From assembly GCA_031415015.1 (NCBI GenBank), contig JANOQT010000168.1, forward strand, positions 1 to 21,974: a stretch of 21,974 nucleotides of DNA. The letters run 5' to 3'. The notes beneath the pieces are model-generated. The model made no database searches. It had not been told where the DNA came from and saw nothing but the letters and a program-made list of their open reading frames with translations. Below are positions 6,365 to 14,559 of this stretch, piece by piece. Each line of letters starts with the position of its first letter. Position 1 is the first letter of the stretch. The DNA comes from JAUYQR01 sp031415015. GTDB taxonomy: Bacteria; Pseudomonadota; Alphaproteobacteria; Rhodobacterales; Rhodobacteraceae. The translations under genes were made by a program, and so were the position numbers.

Positions 6365-7936
6365 GTGAAAATCGGTGCACTGACAGAGATTTTCGCGGGC
6401 GAGAACCGGGTGGCGATGACGCCCGATTCCGCGCTGCAACTGGTAAAGCTGGGGCACAGCTGCTGCATTCAGGCCGGGGCGGGCAGCCGCGCCGGGCTTT
6501 CGGATGCCTTGTATGCGGCGGCGGGGGTCGAGGTTCTGCCTGACGCCGGGGCTGTGATCGCTGCGGCAGATGTGATCGTCAAGGTGCGCGGGCCCGAGGC
6601 TGCCGAGTTGGCAACCTTGCGGGGCGGGCAGACGCTGATCTCGTTCTTCTGGCCGGCGCAGAACCCCGAGTTGCTGGAGCTGGCCGCCAAGTCCGGGGTC
6701 ACGGTTGTGGCGATGGACATGGTGCCGCGCATCAGCCGCGCGCAGAAGATGGATGCGCTGTCGTCGATGGCCAATATCGCCGGGTACCGCGCGGTGATCG
6801 AGGCGGGTTCTAACTTTGGCCGGTTCTTCACCGGTCAGGTGACGGCGGCAGGCAAGGTGCCACCTGCAAAGGTGCTGATCGTCGGCGCGGGCGTGGCGGG
6901 GCTTGCGGCGATTGGCACGGCGACCTCGCTGGGCGCCATTGTCTATGCCTTTGACGTGCGGCCCGAGGTGTCAGAACAGATCGAATCGATGGGCGCGAGT
7001 TTTGTGTTTCTGGAATTTGCCGATGCACAGGACGGTGCGGCCACGGGGGGCTACGCGGCCCCTTCCAGCCCCGAATTCCGCGAAGCGCAGCTGGCCAAGT
7101 TCCGCGAACTGGCCCCCGATATGGACATCGTCATCACCACCGCCCTGATCCCCGGCAGGCCTGCGCCAAAGCTGTGGACCGCCGATATGGTGGCCATGAT
7201 GAAGCCCGGCTCGGTGATCGTGGATCTTGCGGCGGAACGCGGTGGCAACTGCGACCTGACCGTGCCAGACCAGAAAATCGTCAGCGACAATGGTGTGACC
7301 GTTGTGGGCTACACCGATTTCCCCAGCCGGATGGCCGCGCAGGCCTCGACCCTGTATTCGACCAACATCCGGCACATGATCACCGATCTTACGCCCAAGA
7401 AAGATGGCAACATCGTCCACAACATGGAGGATGACGTGATCCGGGGCGCCACCGCGACGCATGCGGGTGCCGTGACCTATCCGCCGCCACCGCCGAAGAT
7501 TTCTGCGATTGCGGCGGCCAAGCCAAAGCCGAAAGCCGTGGAGCTGACCCCGGTTGAACGGCGCGCGCAGGAAGTGGCGGCCTTCAAGGCGCAGACCCGC
7601 AGTCAGGTGGGGCTGCTGGCAATCGGAGGTGGGCTGATGCTGCTGGCGGGGCTATATACACCTGCCAGCTTCATGTCGCACTTCATCGTGTTCGTGCTGG
7701 CGGTCTTTGTGGGCTTTCAGGTGATCTGGAACGTCAGCCACAGCTTGCACACGCCGTTGATGGCCGTCACCAACGCCATCTCGTCGATCATCATTCTGGG
7801 GGCACTGATCCAGATCGGTTCCGGGTCCTGGCTGGTGGTGATCCTTGCGGCGGCTTCGGTCTTCATGGCCGGGATCAACATCTTTGGTGGCTTCATGGTC
7901 ACCCGGCGAATGCTCGCCATGTTTCAGAAGTCGTAA
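6365..7936 (+). CDS. pntA: NAD(P) transhydrogenase subunit alpha
   Basis: Alpha subunit of the inner-membrane, proton-translocating transhydrogenase, which reduces NADP+ with NADH using the proton motive force. At 523 residues it is a fused subunit: the soluble NAD(H)-binding domain I comes first, then a Pro/Ala/Lys-rich linker (about 376-400), then domain II helices from about residue 417. Domain I shows KIGALTEIFAGENRVAMTPDS at the start, the Rossmann turn LIVGAGVAGLAAIG (about 171-184), VYAFDVRPEV, and VDLAAERGGNCDLT. The start is GTG at 6365, preceded by GGGGGA. The N-terminal sequence KIGALTEI matches family starts, which supports this choice. The stop lies 12 bases before the pntB ATG, so the two are an operon. 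Confidence 0.97.
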   Translation: MKIGALTEIFAGENRVAMTPDSALQLVKLGHSCCIQAGAGSRAGLSDALYAAAGVEVLPDAGAVIAAADVIVKVRGPEAAELATLRGGQTLISFFWPAQNPELLELAAKSGVTVVAMDMVPRISRAQKMDALSSMANIAGYRAVIEAGSNFGRFFTGQVTAAGKVPPAKVLIVGAGVAGLAAIGTATSLGAIVYAFDVRPEVSEQIESMGASFVFLEFADAQDGAATGGYAAPSSPEFREAQLAKFRELAPDMDIVITTALIPGRPAPKLWTADMVAMMKPGSVIVDLAAERGGNCDLTVPDQKIVSDNGVTVVGYTDFPSRMAAQASTLYSTNIRHMITDLTPKKDGNIVHNMEDDVIRGATATHAGAVTYPPPPPKISAIAAAKPKPKAVELTPVERRAQEVAAFKAQTRSQVGLLAIGGGLMLLAGLYTPASFMSHFIVFVLAVFVGFQVIWNVSHSLHTPLMAVTNAISSIIILGALIQIGSGSWLVVILAAASVFMAGINIFGGFMVTRRMLAMFQKS

Positions 7937-7948
7937 GGAGTGGCCGCC

Positions 7949-9382
7949 ATGGAATACGGATTCACCACGGCCGCCTATGTCGTCGCAGCGGTTCTGTTCA
8001 TTCTTTCGCTCGGGGGGCTGTCCGGACAGGAAAGCGCCAAGCGGGCGGTCTGGTATGGCATCGCCGCCATGGCGCTGGCGGTGCTTGCCACGCTGTACGG
8101 GCCGGGGGCGGGCAACTGGCTGATCTCGGCCGCGATGATTGCCGCGGGCGGGGCCATCGGCTGGGTGGTTGCCAAGCGAGTGCAGATGACGGAAATGCCA
8201 CAGCTTGTGGCCGCGATGCACAGCCTTGTCGGTCTTGCAGCGGTGTTCATCGGCTACAACGCCCACATCGAGGCGACGCTGGTCGCCGGGCTGGACGAGG
8301 CGGCGCGGGCCACGCTTGACGGTTTCGCCGCCGTGTTGGCGCACAAGACGGCAGTGGAACTGAACATCCTGAAGGTCGAGGTGTTCCTGGGTGTGTTTAT
8401 CGGTGCGGTCACCTTTACCGGGTCGGTCATCGCTTATGGCAAGCTGGCGGGCAAGGTGGACGGCAAGGCGAAAAAGCTTCCGGGCGGGCATCTGCTGAAT
8501 GCCGGGGCGGCGGCGCTGTCGCTGGTCATGCTGGTTGTCTACATCAACAGCGGCTCGACGCTGGCGCTTGTGCTGATGACGGCTGCTGCACTGTTCATCG
8601 GCTATCACCTGATCATGGGGATCGGTGGGGCGGACATGCCGGTCGTGGTGTCGATGCTGAACAGCTATTCCGGCTGGGCGGCGGCGGCGATCGGCTTTTC
8701 GCTGTCGAATGACCTGCTGATCGTGGTGGGGGCGCTGGTCGGATCGTCGGGCGCGATCCTGAGCTACATCATGTGCAAGGCGATGAACCGGTCGTTCATC
8801 AGTGTTATCCTCGGCGGGTTCGGCGGCACCACCGGCCCAGCGATGGAAGTTGTGGGCGAACAGATCGCCATCGACACCGAAGGCGTGGCGGCAGCGCTGA
8901 ACGACGCCGACAGCATCATCATCATCCCGGGCTACGGCATGGCGGTGGCGCAGGCGCAGCAGTCGGTGTCGGAACTGACCCGCAAGCTGCGCGCCAAGGG
9001 CAAGACGGTGCGCTTTGCCATCCACCCGGTTGCAGGCCGCTTGCCCGGCCACATGAACGTGCTTCTGGCCGAGGCGCGCGTACCCTACGATATCGTGCTG
9101 GAAATGGACGAGATCAACGAGGATTTCCCCAACACCGACGTGGCCATCGTCATCGGATCGAACGACATCGTCAATCCGGCAGCACAGGAAGACCCGAACA
9201 GCCCGATTGCCGGGATGCCGGTGCTGGAGTGCTGGAAGGCGAAACAGGTGTTCGTGTCCAAGCGCGGGCAGGGGACGGGATATTCCGGGATAGAGAACCC
9301 GCTGTTCTACAAGGAAAACACCCGGATGTTTTACGGCGACGCGAAGAAATCTCTGGATGCTTTACTGCCGATGATTGATTGA
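7949..9382 (+). CDS. pntB: NAD(P) transhydrogenase subunit beta
   Basis: Beta subunit of the proton-translocating transhydrogenase. It carries the remaining membrane helices (domain II, about residues 4-280) and the NADP(H)-binding domain III (about 300-477). Visible features are MHSLVGLAAVFIGYNA with His91, the same number as the proton-channel histidine known in E. coli PntB, and the NADP-binding turn PGYGMAVAQAQ (327-337). The RGQGTGYSGIENPLFY and MFYGDAKKS stretches near the C-terminus are also typical. AAGGAG (7935-7940) is eight bases before the ATG at 7949. A GTG at 7940 in the same frame overlaps that site and is unlikely. No further gene follows on this strand before a palindrome cluster at 9396. 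Confidence 0.97.
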   Translation: MEYGFTTAAYVVAAVLFILSLGGLSGQESAKRAVWYGIAAMALAVLATLYGPGAGNWLISAAMIAAGGAIGWVVAKRVQMTEMPQLVAAMHSLVGLAAVFIGYNAHIEATLVAGLDEAARATLDGFAAVLAHKTAVELNILKVEVFLGVFIGAVTFTGSVIAYGKLAGKVDGKAKKLPGGHLLNAGAAALSLVMLVVYINSGSTLALVLMTAAALFIGYHLIMGIGGADMPVVVSMLNSYSGWAAAAIGFSLSNDLLIVVGALVGSSGAILSYIMCKAMNRSFISVILGGFGGTTGPAMEVVGEQIAIDTEGVAAALNDADSIIIIPGYGMAVAQAQQSVSELTRKLRAKGKTVRFAIHPVAGRLPGHMNVLLAEARVPYDIVLEMDEINEDFPNTDVAIVIGSNDIVNPAAQEDPNSPIAGMPVLECWKAKQVFVSKRGQGTGYSGIENPLFYKENTRMFYGDAKKSLDALLPMID

Positions 9383-9395
9383 TGCTGGAACGGGG

Positions 9396-9451
9396 GGATG
9401 GGCAGATTGCCCATCCTACTGGTGCCCGCAGGTTAGGCAATCTGCCCATCC
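9396..9451. repeat. Compound inverted repeat downstream of pntB (GGATGGGCA type)
   Basis: GGATGGGCA and TGCCCATCC (9396-9416, three-base spacer) form one palindrome. In addition the 16 bases at 9396-9411 recur as an exact reverse complement at 9436-9451, 24 bases further on. Two alternative folds therefore compete. It begins 13 bases after the pntB stop and has no T-run. Sequence similarity to the palindrome at 12820-12847 suggests a dispersed repeat family; a role in mRNA 3'-end protection or termination is inferred. Confidence 0.75.
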
Positions 9452-9520
9452 TGACCCTGCGATAATGCAACATGCGCGTCGCATACCCATGTATTCCGGC
9501 AATTCTCTGGAACGCACTCC

Positions 9521-9547
9521 GGTTGCGCCCTAAGTGTTGGGGCAACC
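9521..9547. repeat. Hairpin before the DUF3422 gene
   Basis: GGTTGC (9521-9526) and GCAACC (9542-9547) are exact complements, and inner C-rich and G-rich bases extend the pairing. It ends 19 bases before the start codon at 9567. It could be a leader-RNA stem or chance; no promoter was recognised nearby. Confidence 0.3.
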
Positions 9548-9566
9548 GCGATGAAAGACCCTGACC

Positions 9567-10850
9567 ATGGCCCCGATCCCCGACCATCCCTTGCGCTATG
9601 CCACCGTGAACGAGCTGCACGCGCGGCCATTTCCGTCGCTGGAGGTGCCGACTACGGCCGTCTATGTTGCGATCAAGGAACCGGAGCAAGCCGCCAACCG
9701 CGACCGCGGTCTTGATCTGGCGCATCTGCTGGCGCTGCTGGACCGGCACGGTTCGGCCCACCCGCAGCCGGGGGCGACGCATTTTTCCGGCTCCATCGGG
9801 CGGGCCGAGGTGAAGTGGGAAAGCCATACCGAATTTGTCACCTACACCGCCTTTTCCAAGGGTGTATCGCGCCGCCCCTTTGATCCGGCCGAAGCCGAGG
9901 TGCTGCCGGAGGACTGGCTGGCTGCCGCGCCGGGCCTGCGGCTGACCTCTGTGCTGATCCGGGTGGAACGGCTGTCGGACAGCGAACCGGAGATGCTGGC
10001 CAAGCTGGACGACTGGTTCGTGCCGGAAAGTCTGGCGACGGCCCGGGTGGTTGACGGGGCCGCGGTGATCGCGGGCGACTTCCGGATTGATCCGGCCGGG
10101 CACATGCGCTTTGCCGTCTTTGTCAAGGATGGCACCGGCCCGCGCCGGGTGGGCCGCATCGTCCAGCGCCTGTGCGAGATCGAGACCTACCGCGCCATGT
10201 CGATGCTGGGCCTGATGCGGGCACGCGACCTGTCGGCGCGGCTGAATGCGCTGGACCCCAAGCTGTCGGCGCTGGTCTCCGGCCTTGATGGGGCAGAGCG
10301 GTCGCCGGAGGCCGCGTTGCACGAATTGCTGACCATCTCGGCCGAACTGGAAAGCCTGGCGGTGCAATTCTCGTTCCGGTTCGGGGCCACTGCGGCCTAT
10401 GAGGCGATCGTCAACCAGCGGATCGAGGTGCTGCGCGAACAGCGCATTCAGGGCCGCCAGACCTTTGGCGAGTTCATGATGCGCCGCTATGATCCGGCGA
10501 TGCGGACGGTGAAATCATCTGAGGGCCGCCTGAAGGGCATGGCCGAACGGGCCGAGCGTGCGGCAGAACTGCTGCGCACCCGGGTGGATGTGGAACGGTC
10601 GGCGCAGAACCAGAAGCTGCTGGAATCCATGGACAAACGCGCCGATCTGCAGCTGAGGCTGCAGCGCACGGTCGAAGGTCTGTCAACCGTGGCTATCAGC
10701 TATTACGCGGTCAATCTGGCCGCCTATCCGCTGAAACCGCTGGCCGAAAAGATCGGTCTGGGGCCTGCCGGGTTGATGGCGGTGCTGACGCCGGTCGTGC
10801 TGATCGGCGTCTGGCTGATGGTCCGGCGCATCCGCAATCACCTTGGTTAG
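9567..10850 (+). CDS. DUF3422 family membrane protein
   Basis: Conserved proteobacterial protein of unknown function, 427 residues, close to the family norm. The characteristic N-terminal stretches are RYATVNELHARPFPSLEVPT (about residues 10-29) and VKWESHTEFVTYTAF. The middle is helical and charged, including REQRIQGRQTFGEFMMRRYDPAMRTVKSSEGRL and a long amphipathic helix that could be a coiled coil. Two hydrophobic segments near the end (about 370-390 and 400-420) suggest the soluble part is anchored to the inner membrane. The ATG at 9567 gives the conserved N-terminus directly. The gene appears monocistronic, and its TAG overlaps the convergent ABC permease stop by four bases. The function is not known, and its neighbours do not reveal one. 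Confidence 0.85.
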   Translation: MAPIPDHPLRYATVNELHARPFPSLEVPTTAVYVAIKEPEQAANRDRGLDLAHLLALLDRHGSAHPQPGATHFSGSIGRAEVKWESHTEFVTYTAFSKGVSRRPFDPAEAEVLPEDWLAAAPGLRLTSVLIRVERLSDSEPEMLAKLDDWFVPESLATARVVDGAAVIAGDFRIDPAGHMRFAVFVKDGTGPRRVGRIVQRLCEIETYRAMSMLGLMRARDLSARLNALDPKLSALVSGLDGAERSPEAALHELLTISAELESLAVQFSFRFGATAAYEAIVNQRIEVLREQRIQGRQTFGEFMMRRYDPAMRTVKSSEGRLKGMAERAERAAELLRTRVDVERSAQNQKLLESMDKRADLQLRLQRTVEGLSTVAISYYAVNLAAYPLKPLAEKIGLGPAGLMAVLTPVVLIGVWLMVRRIRNHLG

Positions 10851-11788
10851 CGGCCCCGGATGCGCGGGTCCAGCGCGTCGCGCAAGCCGTCGCCGATGTA
10901 GTTCACCGACAGGACGGTCAGCGAAATGGCGATGCCCGGCCACATCACCCGTTCTGGGTACAGCGTCATGTCGACATAGCCGTCGTTCAGCAACCGCCCC
11001 CAGGTCGGGAAATCGGGGGGGAAACCAAGGCCAAGAAAGCTGAGCACGCTTTCGGTGATGATCGCCCCGGCGATGCCAAGCGTGGCCGCCACCATGACGG
11101 ATGAGAACACGTTGGGCAGGATATGGCGCAGGATGATCCGCCGCGAGGGCGTGCCGATGGACCGGGCGGCCAGCACGAACTCGCGTTCCTTTACCGCCAG
11201 CACCTGACCGCGCACGATCCGGGCCGCCTGCATCCACGACGTCAGGCCGATGGCGATGACGATCAGCAGAAACGTCCCCGCCTCTGGCCCCAGCCAGCCG
11301 CGCACCATGTCGCCGTACAGCATCATCATCACCAGCAGCAGCGGCAGCAGCGGCAGCGACAGGAACAGGTCGGTCAGCCGCATCAGCATGCCGTCCAGTT
11401 TGCGGAAATAGCCCGCCATGACGCCGACAGTGGTGCCGACGAACATCGAGATCAGCATGGCCACCGTGCCCACCGCCATCGACACCTGCCCCCCCGCCAT
11501 CATCCGCGCCAGCATGTCGCGGCCCAGTTGGTCCGTGCCAAGGGGGTGTTCCCAACTGGGCGACAGGTTGCGCGATTTGAACATCGCGGCGGTGTCAGGG
11601 TTGACGTAAGTGCCGTCCACCCGCCAGATCAGCGGCCCGATCAGCACGGCGAAGACCAGCAGGCACAGCACGATCAGCCCGGCCATCGCGCCCTTGTGAG
11701 TGCGGAACTGGTCCCAGACATCGCGGTACAGGCTGCGCGGCGTGTCGGCGGCAGAGGTTGCCTCAATGGGGGGTGCTATATCAGTCAT
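10847..11788 (-). CDS. Peptide-type ABC transporter permease (DppC/OppC family)
   Basis: Second transmembrane subunit of a peptide/nickel/opine-type ABC importer, 313 residues. A cytoplasmic N-terminal tail with RDVWDQFRTHKGAMAGL leads into a first helix (about 37-57). A periplasmic loop with the family pattern SWEHPLGTDQLGRDMLARMM follows, then five more helices. The coupling loop facing the ATPases is EREFVLAARSIGTPSRRIILRHILPN. The protein ends DPRIRGR, as is usual. Its ATG lies inside the end of the upstream permease gene (8-base overlap), so the pair is translationally coupled. It is the last gene of the importer operon, and its TAA overlaps the convergent DUF3422 stop. Confidence 0.95.
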   Translation of the reverse strand: MTDIAPPIEATSAADTPRSLYRDVWDQFRTHKGAMAGLIVLCLLVFAVLIGPLIWRVDGTYVNPDTAAMFKSRNLSPSWEHPLGTDQLGRDMLARMMAGGQVSMAVGTVAMLISMFVGTTVGVMAGYFRKLDGMLMRLTDLFLSLPLLPLLLVMMMLYGDMVRGWLGPEAGTFLLIVIAIGLTSWMQAARIVRGQVLAVKEREFVLAARSIGTPSRRIILRHILPNVFSSVMVAATLGIAGAIITESVLSFLGLGFPPDFPTWGRLLNDGYVDMTLYPERVMWPGIAISLTVLSVNYIGDGLRDALDPRIRGR

Positions 11789-12788
11789 AACGGATCCTCG
11801 GGTCCAGGATGCCGTAAAGAATGTCGGCGATCAGGTTGAACAGCACGATCAGGACGGCGGTGATGAAGGTCACGGTCTGCACCATCGGCAGGTCATTGGC
11901 GTGGATGGCTCCGATCAGCGCCGCGCCGATGCCGTTCACCTTGAACACCTGTTCGGTGATGATGGCGCCGGCAAAGATCGTCGGCATCCCAAGCGCGATG
12001 ATGGTGACCACCGGGATCAGCGAATTGCGCAACACGTGCTTCAGGACCACGGTCCGCTCGCTCAAGCCCTTTGCGCGGGCGGTGCGGACGTAATCCTGGC
12101 TCAGGTTCTCCAGCATCGACGACCGGGTATAGCGCCCGATCTCGGCGGCGTTGAACAGGGCCAGAACAGTGACCGGCAGGGCCATCTGGTGCACCATTTT
12201 GACAAAGCTCGGCCAGTCGGTAACGCGCAGGGTGGTGTCATAGATCGACGGGAACCAGCCAAGGTTGACCGAAAAGATCACGATCAGCAGCACGCCGGTA
12301 AAGAAGGTCGGCACCGAATAGCCGACCATCGACACGAAGGTGCCGATCTGGTCAAACCAGGAATATTGCCGGTAGGCGGAATAGATGCCGATCGGCAGGG
12401 CGATCACGATTGCCAGCACATAGGCCGTGCCGATCACGGTCAGCGTCTGCGGCAGGCGTTCGACGATGATGTCAAAGACGGGTGAGCGCGACTGGTACGA
12501 GATGATCCGCTGCATGCCTTCGGAATGGTTGGTGCCGAACACCGCGTCATAGCCGACAAGTGGTTCGGTGACAAAAAACTGCTTCAGCCACAAAAGGTAT
12601 CGCACATGCACCGGATCGTTGACGCCCATCGCTTCAAGGATCTTGAGGCGCACTTCGGCCGGGACGGTCAGCGGAATTTCCGACGCCGGGCTGCCGGGGG
12701 CGAAATCGACCAGCAGGAAGATGACCAGACTGATCAGCAATAGCGTCGGTATCGCCAGAAGAAGCCGTCTCAGCGTGTAGGTGAGCAT
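11781..12788 (-). CDS. Peptide-type ABC transporter permease (DppB/OppB family)
   Basis: First transmembrane subunit of the same importer, 335 residues. The N-terminal helix TLRRLLLAIPTLLLISLVIFLLV is followed by the family's large periplasmic region containing DPVHVRYLLWLKQFF and a further set of helices. The coupling motif reads YVRTARAKGLSERTVVLKHVLRNSLIPV, and the protein ends ADILYGILDPRIRYD. It starts at 12788, 31 bases downstream of a perfect palindrome that separates it from the binding-protein gene, and overlaps the next permease gene by eight bases. The permease family is certain; the peptide or opine specificity cannot be read from this subunit. Confidence 0.95.
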   Translation of the reverse strand: MLTYTLRRLLLAIPTLLLISLVIFLLVDFAPGSPASEIPLTVPAEVRLKILEAMGVNDPVHVRYLLWLKQFFVTEPLVGYDAVFGTNHSEGMQRIISYQSRSPVFDIIVERLPQTLTVIGTAYVLAIVIALPIGIYSAYRQYSWFDQIGTFVSMVGYSVPTFFTGVLLIVIFSVNLGWFPSIYDTTLRVTDWPSFVKMVHQMALPVTVLALFNAAEIGRYTRSSMLENLSQDYVRTARAKGLSERTVVLKHVLRNSLIPVVTIIALGMPTIFAGAIITEQVFKVNGIGAALIGAIHANDLPMVQTVTFITAVLIVLFNLIADILYGILDPRIRYD

Positions 12789-12819
12789 GGGCGGGCCCTC
12801 GGATCAACGGTCTGGGAGG

Positions 12820-12847
12820 GTAGGATGGGCAATATTGCCCATCCTAC
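12820..12847. repeat. 28-bp perfect palindrome between binding protein and permease genes
   Basis: The left half GTAGGATGGGCAAT (12820-12833) is followed immediately by its exact reverse complement (12834-12847). It lies eight bases after the binding-protein stop and 31 bases before the permease ATG, inside the operon. A stem here would suit an intercistronic RNA element that protects the upstream message or thins transcription into the permeases. It shares most bases with the repeat at 9396-9419. Confidence 0.85.
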
Positions 12848-12855
12848 GGTCTGCA

Positions 12856-14559
12856 TCACTTTACGCGGAACCAGTCCTGGGCATTCCACAACTCGGTGTC
12901 CCAGGTGTTCAGCACCACGCCGCCAAGCGTGTTGGAGGCGGCTGACAGACGGCCACGGTCCACCAGCGCCACCACTGTGTAGGTGTCCTTGGTCAGCATA
13001 TCATTCAGCTTGATGGCGATCTCGCCGCGCTTGGCAAGGTCGGCTGTGGTGGCCAGTTCAGCGACCAGCGTATCATAAGCCGGGTCGCAGAAACGGTTGA
13101 TGTTTTCGCCCTGCCACTGGTTGTCGGGGCCGGGGATCTTGTCGCACAGGTACTGGGCCAGGTAGGGCTCCGGATCGGTGCCGTCAAAGTTGTTGGCGTA
13201 CATTTCGACGTCCGCATAGAACTTCTGGAACGTGTCGGGCGATCCCGCGTCACCGCCGAAGAAGACCGAAGCGTCGATGTTCTTCAGCTCGACCTCAACG
13301 CCAAGTTCGGTCCACCAGCCCTTGACCAGCGCCTGGAAATCCTGACGAACGGGGTTGGTTGACGACTGGTACAGCAGCTTCAGCTTCTTGCCGTCCTTGT
13401 CGCGGACGCTGTCGCCGTCGGTATCGGTCCAGCCGGCTTCGTCCAGCAGCGCCTTGGCGGCGTCCATCTGCTGGGGAATGCACTCGGTGTTGGGCGAGGC
13501 GTAGAGTTCAGGTGCCGGAACGATGTTACAGGTCGGGCGACCGGCAGCGCCGTAGCCGATGTCGACCAGCACCTGACGGTCAATCGCCATCGACAGGGCC
13601 TTGCGGACCTTGATGTCGGACAGGATCGGGTGCGGATGCTTGGTCGTCGACCGCTCGCCTTCGGCAAGGGCCGGATCGGGATCGGTCATGTTCATCTCGA
13701 TCCGCTCGACCAGCGTGCCGAAACCGTTCAGGAACACGCCCTTGCCGCCTGCAGCCATCTGGGTCTGCATTTCCGGGTTGATCTGGGTGTTCCAGGCATA
13801 GTCAAACTCACCGGTTTCCATCACGGCGCGGGCAGCGGCCTGCGCATCGCCGCCGCCTTTCAGCGTCATGGTGGCGAAGGCCGGTTTGGCCGGATCGCGG
13901 TAGTTCGGGTTGGCGGCCAGCGTGACCACGTCATTCACCTTGAAGTCGGTGACCATGAACGGGCCGGTACCGATGGGTTTGAAGTTCTGGTCGTTGCAGG
14001 CCGATGCGGCCGCGCCAAGGCAGTTGGCGAATTGTGCCTTTTGCAGCAGCGGCGAGGTGCCGCCGACGAATGCCTGATAGGGGTTCGGCTTCGGTGCCAC
14101 GAAGGTGATGACCACGGTAGCATCATCCGGTGTGTCGATCGACTTGATGCCTTCATAGCGGGCGGCCTGTGCGCAGCCGCCTTCGGGATGGGTGCAGTAT
14201 TCGTAAGTAAACTTCGCGTCCGCCGAGGTGACCGGCGTGCCGTCGGACCACATCATCCCCGGCTTCAGCTTCCAGGTAATGGTGGTCAGGTCGGCCGATA
14301 CGCCGCCGTTTTCAACGGTGGGGACGGATTCAGCCAGACGGGCGATCACTTCGCCCTTCTCGTTAAAGCCGCCGAAGCCTTCAAGGATCAGCGACGAGGC
14401 TTCGACATCCTTGGTGCCCGAAGACAGGTAGGGGTTCAGCGTGGACGGAGCCTGCCAGTACAGCACGTTGACGTTGCCGTCGGCTCCACGTTCGGCGAAG
14501 GCCGCCGACGCCATCGCGGCGACGGCTGCGGCCCCCAGAAGGGCGGTTCTCAGTTTCAT
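12856..14559 (-). CDS. ABC transporter substrate-binding protein, family 5 (peptide/opine type)
   Basis: Periplasmic receptor that delivers its ligand to the permeases, 567 residues. A signal peptide (residues 1-22, ending AFA before Glu23) is followed by the family-5 fold: NVLYWQAPSTLNPYLSSGTKDVEASSLI near the start, WKLKPGMMWSDGTPVTSADAKFTYEY (96-121), PIGTGPFMVTDF (195-206), and KVRKALSMAIDRQVLVD (317-333). At 379-390 an Asp-rich loop (DTDGDSVRDKDG) looks like an EF-hand-type calcium site. Eight Cys residues in the mature part could form disulfides. The start at 14559 is firm: AAGGAG lies seven bases upstream, and the ATG overlaps the preceding ATPase stop (ATGA). The gene sits between the ATPases and permeases. 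The ligand is unknown; peptides or an N-acylated amino compound are suggested by the divergent ArgE-type gene. Confidence 0.95.
   Translation of the reverse strand: MKLRTALLGAAAVAAMASAAFAERGADGNVNVLYWQAPSTLNPYLSSGTKDVEASSLILEGFGGFNEKGEVIARLAESVPTVENGGVSADLTTITWKLKPGMMWSDGTPVTSADAKFTYEYCTHPEGGCAQAARYEGIKSIDTPDDATVVITFVAPKPNPYQAFVGGTSPLLQKAQFANCLGAAASACNDQNFKPIGTGPFMVTDFKVNDVVTLAANPNYRDPAKPAFATMTLKGGGDAQAAARAVMETGEFDYAWNTQINPEMQTQMAAGGKGVFLNGFGTLVERIEMNMTDPDPALAEGERSTTKHPHPILSDIKVRKALSMAIDRQVLVDIGYGAAGRPTCNIVPAPELYASPNTECIPQQMDAAKALLDEAGWTDTDGDSVRDKDGKKLKLLYQSSTNPVRQDFQALVKGWWTELGVEVELKNIDASVFFGGDAGSPDTFQKFYADVEMYANNFDGTDPEPYLAQYLCDKIPGPDNQWQGENINRFCDPAYDTLVAELATTADLAKRGEIAIKLNDMLTKDTYTVVALVDRGRLSAASNTLGGVVLNTWDTELWNAQDWFRVK

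Noticed and set aside
7652..9052. Long antisense open frame of 466 codons opposite pntA/pntB
   Set aside because: It is a shadow of strongly conserved genes in G+C-rich DNA. The translation is rich in His, Arg, Gln and Asp with no recognisable domain.
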